The notes beneath the pieces are model-generated. The model had not been told where the DNA came from. It searched no databases and saw nothing but the letters and a program-made list of their open reading frames with translations. Source: Thermotogaceae bacterium (GTDB lineage Bacteria > Thermotogota > Thermotogae > Thermotogales > Thermotogaceae). Taken from it: DNA of 5,044 nt. The stretch covers positions 1 to 5,044 of the forward strand of contig JAGHBG010000212.1 in the NCBI GenBank assembly GCA_021161105.1. The letters are read 5' to 3'. Within the stretch, counting starts at the first letter, position 1. Every line of letters starts with the position of its first letter. Shown here piece by piece: positions 1-4,903 of the stretch. The position numbers and the translations under genes were made by a program.

Positions 1-51
1 GGGTGAACGCCTCCCTGCCTTGTGTTTTTATATTAATACATTTCTTGGTAG

Positions 52-58
52 AAGGAGG
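52..58 (+). promoter_or_regulatory. Shine-Dalgarno site of the TPR gene
   Basis: AAGGAGG matches the 16S rRNA 3' end and lies 6 bases before ATG at 65. It fixes the start of the TPR protein at 65. A TTG at 20 is in frame but has no such site, and starting there would place a basic stretch ahead of a clean signal peptide. Confidence 0.85.
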
Positions 59-64
59 GATAAG

Positions 65-787
65 ATGAAGGAGCTTTATGTTGTTGTCTTTGTGACATTA
101 CTGGTTGTTTCTACAGCATTTTCTCAAGGGAGTTATCAAGCATTGTATGAGAAGTTCGTAAGGTATAGGGACTCTTACGACGTGCAAGACATGAAAAACC
201 TGATAGATGAGCTGGAAAAACTTGCTGATAAAGATTGCAAACTATACACATTACTTGCTGACGCTTATGTTGAATACACACTCTGGGGAGCTCCTGATGA
301 TGTTGATAAAAAAGCTATGTATGAAAAAGCAATCGAATATGCTGATAAAGCAATCGAACTTAATGAAAATTACGCATATGCGTACTTTGTTAAAGGTGCT
401 GCTATTGGAAGACTTGCTCAGTATGCCGGAATTGTAAAAAGTCTATTTCTTTTGGGAGATTTCGATAAAAGTCTTAAAAAAGCTATTGAGCTTAACCCGA
501 AATGCTTCAGAGCTTATGTTGCCATGGGAATGAGGTACAGGGATGTTCCGTGGCCAATGAGAAGCTACAAGAAGGCTGAAGAATACCTCAAAAAAGCAAT
601 AGAAATTGAACCTAAATATATTAATTCCTACCTGGAACTTGGAATTCTTTATGAAGTGTGGAACAAAAGGGATAAAGCAATAGAAATGTTTGAGAAAGTT
701 CTTGAAATGCCTCCAATGAAAGGCTTTACAGCCCTCGGACTTGAGGCTAAAGAAACGGCTAAAGAGCATCTGAAAAAATTAAAATGA
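65..787 (+). CDS. Exported TPR-repeat protein, RMD1/RMDN-like
   Basis: A 240-residue protein. Residues 1-20 form a short hydrophobic export signal with a likely cleavage site at Ala18-Phe-Ser20 before Gln21. No cysteine follows, so it is not a lipoprotein, and the mature protein should lie outside the cytoplasmic membrane. The rest is helical tetratricopeptide repeats at roughly 59-98, 103-144, 149-182 and 185-217, each with the usual pattern ending in KAIELN/KAIEIEP-type motifs. The segment around 156-178 (RYRDVPWPMRSYKKAEEYL) resembles the regulator-of-microtubule-dynamics TPR family, which also has bacterial members of unknown role. TPR proteins generally act as protein-binding scaffolds; the partner cannot be read from the sequence. 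The gene stands alone in the window, runs toward the ABC operon and shares no transcript with it. The bases before it show no convincing promoter, so it may be the last gene of an operon beginning outside. The TPR call is firm; the family subtype is moderate. Confidence 0.85.
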   Translation: MKELYVVVFVTLLVVSTAFSQGSYQALYEKFVRYRDSYDVQDMKNLIDELEKLADKDCKLYTLLADAYVEYTLWGAPDDVDKKAMYEKAIEYADKAIELNENYAYAYFVKGAAIGRLAQYAGIVKSLFLLGDFDKSLKKAIELNPKCFRAYVAMGMRYRDVPWPMRSYKKAEEYLKKAIEIEPKYINSYLELGILYEVWNKRDKAIEMFEKVLEMPPMKGFTALGLEAKETAKEHLKKLK

Positions 788-792
788 ATGAT

Positions 793-811
793 ATCAAAAT
801 GGCGTTTTGAT
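793..811. terminator. AT-rich hairpin in convergent gap, possible bidirectional terminator
   Basis: ATCAAAA and TTTTGAT form a 7-bp stem around a 5-base loop, six bases after the TPR stop codon and 25 bases past the permease stop. On the minus strand the hairpin is followed by scattered T runs, including TTTTAATTTTTT. On the plus strand it is followed by an AT-rich stretch. The stem has little GC, so it is weak, but it is the only inverted repeat in a 48-base gap between converging genes. Confidence 0.4.
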
Positions 812-835
812 CTCCAGTATATTTAAATATTTTAA

Positions 836-2338
836 CTAAATCTTGCCTTCAATGAGGTCTTTAAATCGCTTTTTAGAGAATCTTAAGTAAACACCTATTA
901 GAACCTCTGTTGATGTCATAGACGCAATAAATATAAGCAACCCCCACCATTTCTGCAAGGTTCCAAATCCAAAAATTGCTCCCACAGTAACTCCTATTGT
1001 TATAAAGCTCATCCACAGTGGTGCTTTCATCAATTCTCTTGAAACATTTTCTGTTTTTGGTGGGTTAGAGAGAACAGCGTAGACACCTGCCGAAGTTGCC
1101 ATTACAAACTCATTTGCGGCTATCAGAAGTACCCACAAAGACTTCGGGTTAAATCCTCCAAAAAAGCTTGTAAAGGCAAGGAGAGCCAGTGAAAGAAGCA
1201 AGTTTACTCCAGTTGTTAAAAACATTTTATAGGATATTAATTCTTTATAGGTGTACGGTAAACTCCTTGTTATCTCCCAATTTGACACATCATGTAAAAG
1301 AGCCTGAGAGGCTTCAAGAAGCGCATACATGCTACTTATCGGTACAGCGACAAGAAGCGCATACAATGGATCTTTAACGCTCCATCCCATAAAAGCTCCA
1401 AAAACATAGGGATACAGCAACAAGAACAACGAATTGTCCTGCCTGAATATAGCCTTGAAATCTTTCATCATTATTGAATAGTTCCTTGCATATCTTTTAT
1501 ATTTCACTTTCTTTTTTGCTGAACCTTTAACAACTACAAATCCCATCTTTCCGGATTCTTTTACGAACAAGTATCCGAACAATATCGTTAATAACAAACT
1601 TACACCTATATAAGAAGGCTTATTGATGGAAGAAATAGCATAGCCAAAAATGTTGAACGGTGAAGAGAGCACCTTATATATTTTGGATAACTTGATGAAA
1701 AGAGCATTCATATCATTTGAGGTGGAAGACATGGAAAAGTTAAGAAGCAATATAAATCCAACAAGAGCAACAGCTTGAATGAATATAAAAATTCTTCTTG
1801 CAATACTGCCAGTTACCTTTCTCGCTACGAAAGTAGAAATATAGACTCCAAGTGTAAGTAACATCAAGGAATGAACAATGGCAGTAACAACCGCTATGGC
1901 AGGATATAACCCTCCAAGAATCAGTCCATACGAGACGGAAACAGCCATAAACATACCGAAAACTGGCAGATCATAAAATATCGCCATGAAAAGCTGGTAA
2001 AATGTAACTGTCCAGCGCCTCACAGGAAGAACCAAAAGAAACTCCACTTCCTCATTCATTGAAAGAACATAAACAGAGCTCCCTATAACACCCAAAAGGA
2101 AGAATACACCGCTAAGAAAATTCCAGTAAAGTGCATATAAATCCACTAATGACATGTTGTTTATTACAATATCTTTCAGCTTGGAAAGCATGCTATACAT
2201 CATCACTCCAGTGAAAACAGAAAAATAACCAAACACCGCAATCTGACCAAAAAGAACCGTTTTCTTACTGGAAGACTTCTTTCTCCTAGTAACTATGAAG
2301 AAAAGTCCGTATTTCATAAATATCTTAAGTTCCCTCAC
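836..2338 (-). CDS. ABC-2-type exporter permease, about 12 membrane segments
   Basis: A 500-residue integral membrane protein, partner of the ATPase encoded just upstream. Hydrophobic segments fall at about 28-51, 68-93, 115-140, 145-170, 181-201, 241-259, 304-320, 325-348, 372-395, 400-424, 441-461 and 464-486, so it looks like two six-helix halves joined by a basic loop (about 260-303). Each half carries the same element after its second helix: an acidic residue, then a Leu-Pro step and the next helix (EFLLVLPVRRW at 99-109; WEITRSLPYTYKEL at 354-367). This is typical of ABC-2-like permeases fused into one chain, so a single copy could provide both membrane domains. The start is GTG at 2338, overlapping the ATPase stop codon as GTGA, with GAGGAG 8 bases upstream, so translation is probably coupled. 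An ATG seven codons later is possible but less well placed. No periplasmic binding protein gene is nearby, which favours export. The cargo is unknown. Confidence 0.85.
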   Translation of the reverse strand: MRELKIFMKYGLFFIVTRRKKSSSKKTVLFGQIAVFGYFSVFTGVMMYSMLSKLKDIVINNMSLVDLYALYWNFLSGVFFLLGVIGSSVYVLSMNEEVEFLLVLPVRRWTVTFYQLFMAIFYDLPVFGMFMAVSVSYGLILGGLYPAIAVVTAIVHSLMLLTLGVYISTFVARKVTGSIARRIFIFIQAVALVGFILLLNFSMSSTSNDMNALFIKLSKIYKVLSSPFNIFGYAISSINKPSYIGVSLLLTILFGYLFVKESGKMGFVVVKGSAKKKVKYKRYARNYSIMMKDFKAIFRQDNSLFLLLYPYVFGAFMGWSVKDPLYALLVAVPISSMYALLEASQALLHDVSNWEITRSLPYTYKELISYKMFLTTGVNLLLSLALLAFTSFFGGFNPKSLWVLLIAANEFVMATSAGVYAVLSNPPKTENVSRELMKAPLWMSFITIGVTVGAIFGFGTLQKWWGLLIFIASMTSTEVLIGVYLRFSKKRFKDLIEGKI

Positions 2339-3099
2339 TTTCCCAACTCCTCAAGTATCCTCTTTACCTCTTCTTCTTCACCGGTAAGTTTCAAGAAGAG
2401 ATCTTCAAGAGTTCCTTCTTCGCCAGCTTGCTTTCTAAGCTCTTCCATGGTTCCTTTTGCAATTATCTTCCCTTTATTAATTATCACAATCTCATCCGCC
2501 ATTCTTTCAGCAATCTCCAATATATGAGTGGTCATAAAAACTGTTTTTCCATTTTCTGCAAGCCTTTTCAAAAATATTTTCAGGATCTTCGCACTCTTTG
2601 CATCAAGCCCAACTGTAGGCTCATCCAAAAACATTATTTCAGGTTCTCTCATAAGAACGGAAACTAAAAGTAATTTCTGCTTCATACCATGAGACATATC
2701 AGAAATGAACTTATCAAGGTAGTCGATGTTAAATGCACCAATGAGATCCTCCATCCTTTCCTCTGTTCTCTCATCACATTCGTAAATATCCATTATGAAA
2801 TTTAAAAATTCATAACCTCTAAAGTAGGGGTATATTTTGGGCTCTTCTGGTACAAGCCCTATTCTTTTTTTCACTTCAATCTCTTTCGAGGGATAGGGAT
2901 CCTTAACCCCTAAAATTTCCATACCCCCCCCATCAGGGAAGAGAATGCCAGTCAACATCTTTATCGTGGTTGTTTTCCCTGCACCGTTTGGTCCAAGGAA
3001 AGCCAGAATTTTCCCTGATTCTACTTCAAGGTTAATATGATCAACCGCGACGAAGCTTCCAAATTTTTTTGTCAAATTCTTCACCCTTACAGCTACCAT
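2335..3099 (-). CDS. ABC transporter ATP-binding protein, ABC-2 exporter type
   Basis: A 254-residue nucleotide-binding domain that powers the adjacent permease from the cytoplasmic face. Visible motifs: Walker A GPNGAGKTT at 36-44; Q-loop region IGLVPEEPKIYP at 80-91, with Glu85 where many ABC proteins have Gln; signature SHGMKQ at 136-141 in place of LSGGQ; Walker B IMFLDEP at 155-161 with catalytic Glu160; D-loop GLD at 164-166; and switch His192 in TTHI. The Glu and SHGMK variants are common among exporter ATPases of the CcmA/ABC-2 type, so I expect an active enzyme. The last 30 or so residues are a Glu/Lys-rich tail with coiled-coil character. ATG at 3099 is chosen because GAGGAGGG lies 7 bases ahead. 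A TTG at 3126 is in frame but would run through the upstream gene and its stop region. The 8-G run at 2924-2931 encodes part of a Gly-Gly-Gly stretch and is a possible slippage site. The product is certain to family level; the substrate is not known. Confidence 0.93.
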   Translation of the reverse strand: MVAVRVKNLTKKFGSFVAVDHINLEVESGKILAFLGPNGAGKTTTIKMLTGILFPDGGGMEILGVKDPYPSKEIEVKKRIGLVPEEPKIYPYFRGYEFLNFIMDIYECDERTEERMEDLIGAFNIDYLDKFISDMSHGMKQKLLLVSVLMREPEIMFLDEPTVGLDAKSAKILKIFLKRLAENGKTVFMTTHILEIAERMADEIVIINKGKIIAKGTMEELRKQAGEEGTLEDLFLKLTGEEEEVKRILEELGK

Positions 3100-3106
3100 T
3101 TGGACA

Positions 3107-3114
3107 CCCTCCTC
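3107..3114 (-). promoter_or_regulatory. Shine-Dalgarno site of the ATPase gene, overlapping the stop of the small membrane gene
   Basis: GAGGAGGG on the minus strand, 7 bases before ATG at 3099. Its first two bases are the last two of the TGA stop (3115-3113) of the upstream small gene, so a ribosome finishing that gene ends on this site. This suggests coupled translation and decides the ATPase start. Confidence 0.85.
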
Positions 3115-3286
3115 AATATCTACCAAAAATGATTATCAATACAGCCAGAACAATAAAAGCTATTCTTATTAAAAATCTTGAAAGCATCCTGCTTTTTTCT
3201 TCATCCTCAGATTCTCTATAAAGCTTATAAGCCTTAAAAGCATCAAACCCAACTATTATAATCACAAATATCCACAGAAGTTTCAT
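3113..3286 (-). CDS. Small two-helix membrane protein heading the ABC operon
   Basis: A 57-residue ORF beginning MKLLWIFVIIIVGF and ending LIIIFGRY before TGA. It has two hydrophobic segments, about residues 3-16 and 38-55. Between them is a strongly charged turn (about 18-37, including KLYRESEDEEKSR). Both ends could sit on one side of the membrane as a helical hairpin. ATG at 3286 is preceded by AAGGAG with an 8-base spacer, a good ribosome-binding site. Its stop lies 13 bases before the ATPase start and inside that gene's ribosome-binding site, so the two are almost certainly co-transcribed. This linkage, the clean start signal and the protein-like composition support a real gene despite its length. 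I do not recognise the family. A small accessory subunit or regulator of the exporter is a reasonable inference from position, but an unrelated membrane peptide is equally possible from sequence alone. Confidence 0.75.
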   Translation of the reverse strand: MKLLWIFVIIIVGFDAFKAYKLYRESEDEEKSRMLSRFLIRIAFIVLAVLIIIFGRY

Positions 3287-3294
3287 GAGTTATT

Positions 3295-3300
3295 CTCCTT
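3295..3300 (-). promoter_or_regulatory. Shine-Dalgarno site of the small membrane gene
   Basis: AAGGAG on the minus strand, 8 bases before ATG at 3286. It is a main reason to accept this short gene as real. Confidence 0.75.
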
Positions 3301-3320
3301 TTTGTATGATTCACTTTAGT

Positions 3321-3352
3321 GTAATAATATCATTTATCTTCGCTGTCTACAA
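3321..3352 (-). promoter_or_regulatory. Candidate promoter of the ABC operon
   Basis: On the minus strand two overlapping sigma-70-like pairs occur, both with 17-base spacers. One is TAGACA (3349-3344) with TATTAC (3326-3321); the other is TTGTAG (3352-3347) with TATTAT (3329-3324). Either would start RNA about 25-35 bases before the small membrane gene, just past its upstream neighbours' terminator, where a promoter is expected. Matches are partial, so the exact hexamers are uncertain. Confidence 0.4.
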
Positions 3353-3380
3353 TAAATATGTGAAAAAAATTATAATGTAT

Positions 3381-3411
3381 AAAACAAAAAATCCTGCCAT
3401 GAAGGCAGGAT
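3381..3411 (-). terminator. Rho-independent terminator of the molybdenum hydroxylase genes
   Basis: On the minus strand a perfect 8-bp stem, ATCCTGCC with GGCAGGAT (3411-3404 and 3398-3391), encloses a 5-base loop and is followed at once by TTTTTGTTTT. It begins about 20 bases after the FAD-subunit stop codon. This is a textbook intrinsic terminator. It ends the two-gene transcript and separates it from the ABC operon on the same strand. Confidence 0.93.
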
Positions 3412-3431
3412 CGGCTAAAAACAAACATTAT

Positions 3432-4250
3432 TCATATCGAATTGAAAGCCTTTATAAACAGATTTTTAGCCAATTTCTTCCTGTACTCCGCAGATGCCCT
3501 GACATCTGTTATCGGCTTTATCCTTTCCTGATATCTTGCGCTGAACTCATCTATTAAATCTTCTGAAAGCTTCTTTCCCTTCATCTCTTCTTCAAGATCC
3601 CTAAATCTCACTATTGTTGGTCCAAGAGATCCGTATGCTATCTTAACATCCTCTACAACACCATTATTTAGCTTAACAGCTGTTGCTATGCTTGCTATCG
3701 AGATGACAAGAGCGTTTCTCCTTCCAACTTTTTCATAGTACGTCTTATAGCCCTCAAGCTTTTTCAATTTGATCGAATATATGAACTCCCCTTTTTCCAT
3801 GTTTAGCTTCCCAGGGCCAGCAACAAGATCTTCAATTTTAATCTCTCTCATACCTGGTGCTATAACAGCTGTACCATCAAGAAGGTATGCAGCAAGAAGA
3901 AAATCCCCAGCCGGTGACGCATTGCCTATATTCCCTATTGGTGTTCCCCTATTTCTTATCTGTGGTGAACCTACCTCAATAAGGATCTTTACAAGGGAAT
4001 TGAATTTTTTTGCACAATCATTTTTTATCACATCAGTATAGGTGGTGTTCATAAAGATTTCAAGCTCATTTTCTGAGCATTTTATTTCAGGAACTTCTAA
4101 CTTTTTGGTATCGACAAGCACTTCTGGATTTAAAACTTCTGCTTTCATCTTAACAAAAACATCTGTACCACCAGAGAAAAGCAATCCGCCCTCTTCCTTT
4201 AATTTCGATATCTCCTCAAGCGTTGTCGGAGCGTAATATTTAAACTTCAT
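3432..4250 (-). CDS. Molybdenum hydroxylase FAD-binding subunit (XdhB/CoxM type)
   Basis: A 272-residue protein, close to the usual length for separate FAD subunits of xanthine dehydrogenase, CO dehydrogenase and relatives. It carries FAD and passes electrons from the iron-sulfur subunit to the final acceptor, often NAD. The first FAD-binding loop is SGGTDVFVKM at 26-35. The second is QIRNRGTPIGNIGNASPAGD at 97-116. The C-terminal domain ends with the conserved block ASAEYRKKLAKNLF at 252-265. In the second loop the usual TIGGN reads TPIGN (103-107), a noticeable change beside the cofactor phosphates. No extra cysteine cluster is present, so there is no added 4Fe-4S centre of the 4-hydroxybenzoyl-CoA reductase kind. 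The ATG start overlaps the stop of the 2Fe-2S gene as ATGA, so translation is coupled. The family is certain. The substrate (xanthine, another purine, nicotinate or an aldehyde) cannot be told without the molybdenum subunit. Confidence 0.93.
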   Translation of the reverse strand: MKFKYYAPTTLEEISKLKEEGGLLFSGGTDVFVKMKAEVLNPEVLVDTKKLEVPEIKCSENELEIFMNTTYTDVIKNDCAKKFNSLVKILIEVGSPQIRNRGTPIGNIGNASPAGDFLLAAYLLDGTAVIAPGMREIKIEDLVAGPGKLNMEKGEFIYSIKLKKLEGYKTYYEKVGRRNALVISIASIATAVKLNNGVVEDVKIAYGSLGPTIVRFRDLEEEMKGKKLSEDLIDEFSARYQERIKPITDVRASAEYRKKLAKNLFIKAFNSI

Positions 4251-4723
4251 TTTTTATCACCACGCTTTTTAGCCGCCAGTTTGACAGCCTGCTTTATCTT
4301 TATATAACCAGTACAGCGACATATATTTCCCTCAAGAGCTTTTTCAATCTCCTCATCGGTGGGATTTGGATTCTCATCAAGAAGAACTTTTGTGGAGATT
4401 ATAAAACCAGGTGTGCAGAATCCACACTGGACAGCTCCCGCTTCAACGAAAGCTTCTGAAATGTATGTTTCTCCCTTCTCAACAAGACCTTCCAGAGTCC
4501 ATACATCTTTGCCATCAAGCTCGACGGCAAGCATCAAACACGAATGAACGTTCCTGCCGTTAACAATGATAGTACATGCTCCACATTCACCTTCTGAACA
4601 CCCTTCTTTTACAGATGTCATGCCCATATTGTCCCTCAAAAAATCAAGTGCCCTTATATTTGGGTCAACATCAGTTTCAACAAGTTTTCCGTTTAGATTG
4701 AATTTTATGCGTATTTCCGTCAC
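4247..4723 (-). CDS. Molybdenum hydroxylase 2Fe-2S subunit (XdhC/CoxS type)
   Basis: A 158-residue protein with two 2Fe-2S clusters that relays electrons from the molybdopterin centre to FAD. The N-terminal plant-ferredoxin-like domain has Cys42, Cys47, Cys50 and Cys62 (GCSEGECGACT motif). The C-terminal helical domain has Cys100, Cys103 (QCGFCTPG), Cys135 and Cys137 (GNICRCTGY). All eight ligands are present and correctly spaced, and the length is normal for the family. The start is uncertain. GTG at 4723 is used here and gives a family-like N-terminus (TEIRIKFNLNGK). However, the best Shine-Dalgarno match, GAGGGGGTGA, includes that GTG and would better serve the ATA codon at 4714, giving 155 residues. 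A TTG at 4810 would add about 29 unusual residues and has no ribosome-binding site. It is the first gene of a two-gene transcript with the FAD subunit. I read these as subunits of one enzyme whose large subunit is not in view. Confidence 0.9.
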   Translation of the reverse strand: MTEIRIKFNLNGKLVETDVDPNIRALDFLRDNMGMTSVKEGCSEGECGACTIIVNGRNVHSCLMLAVELDGKDVWTLEGLVEKGETYISEAFVEAGAVQCGFCTPGFIISTKVLLDENPNPTDEEIEKALEGNICRCTGYIKIKQAVKLAAKKRGDKK

Positions 4724-4729
4724 CCCCTC
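4720..4729 (-). promoter_or_regulatory. Shine-Dalgarno site overlapping the GTG start of the 2Fe-2S gene
   Basis: GAGGGGGTGA on the minus strand matches AAGGAGGTGA at eight of ten bases, and one of the two mismatches is G for A, which can still pair with U. It contains the candidate GTG start (4723-4721), leaving that start with no spacer. Five bases further on is ATA (4714-4712), the best-spaced codon but not a standard start. Confidence 0.6.
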
Positions 4730-4769
4730 TGGTTGGAATAATACCAAAAAGAAATTCTCAAAACCAAAT

Positions 4770-4798
4770 TTTATACCGCATTGAATAGAATTGCAAAA
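4770..4798 (-). promoter_or_regulatory. Candidate promoter of the molybdenum hydroxylase genes
   Basis: On the minus strand TATAAA (4775-4770) is a good -10 element. Upstream lie TTTTGC (4798-4793) with a 17-base spacer, or TTGCAA (4796-4791) with a short 15-base spacer. RNA would start near 4763, giving about 40 bases of leader before the 2Fe-2S gene. The -35 match is poor, so it might be an activator-dependent promoter or a chance match in AT-rich DNA. Confidence 0.35.
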
Positions 4799-4818
4799 AT
4801 ATATGCACAACGCAAAAT

Positions 4819-4875
4819 TACATAAATGTACAAACTGTAGCTAAAATTCCTCTATATTAATTGTATTCTACAATT
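4819..4875. promoter_or_regulatory. Cluster of TGTA/TACA inverted repeats, possible operator region
   Basis: TACAT-AA-ATGTA (4819-4830) overlaps TACA-AAC-TGTA (4829-4839). Further on AATTGTA-TTC-TACAATT (4859-4875) forms a 7-bp inverted repeat that contains TGTA-N3-TACA. The cluster lies about 50-110 bases upstream of the expected RNA start of the 2Fe-2S gene, a plausible place for regulator binding. The last repeat is also followed by T residues on the plus strand and could be a weak terminator for transcription in that direction. The block is very AT-rich, so chance is not excluded. Confidence 0.3.
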
Positions 4876-4903
4876 TTTTATATTTATTTTAGAATAATTT
4901 TTT

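Noticed and set aside
3..68. Possible end of an upstream gene overlapping the TPR start as ATGA
   Set aside because: A 21-codon frame open to the edge and ending in TGA at 66-68 is too short to tell from chance, and its translation is not recognisable.
443..769. Open minus-strand frame of 108 codons opposite the TPR gene
   Set aside because: It lies wholly antisense to a well-supported gene, has a low-complexity Phe/Lys-rich translation and no convincing ribosome-binding site.
3100..3126. Upstream TTG start for the ATPase, adding nine residues
   Set aside because: ATG 3099 has GAGGAGGG at ideal spacing and matches the family N-terminus. The TTG lies within the small upstream gene.
3369..3374. 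Perfect TATAAT on the minus strand next to the terminator
   Set aside because: The -35 position falls in the terminator hairpin with no matching hexamer. The weaker pairs nearer the gene have correct spacing.
3285..3557. Plus-strand frame of 90 codons over the promoter/terminator gap
   Set aside because: It runs through the terminator hairpin and into the antisense of the FAD gene, has no Shine-Dalgarno site, and its translation is not protein-like.
3769..4236. Plus-strand open frames opposite the FAD-subunit gene
   Set aside because: They mirror the codon pattern of the minus-strand FAD gene, whose motifs are unambiguous. Their translations are Ser/Phe/Ile-rich with no recognisable domain.
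4359..4784. Plus-strand open frames opposite the 2Fe-2S gene
   Set aside because: They are antisense to a gene with all eight cluster cysteines, and are typical shadow frames.
4724..4810. TTG start at 4810 adding 29 residues to the 2Fe-2S protein
   Set aside because: The extension has no ribosome-binding site, is unlike the family N-terminus, and overlaps the candidate promoter.
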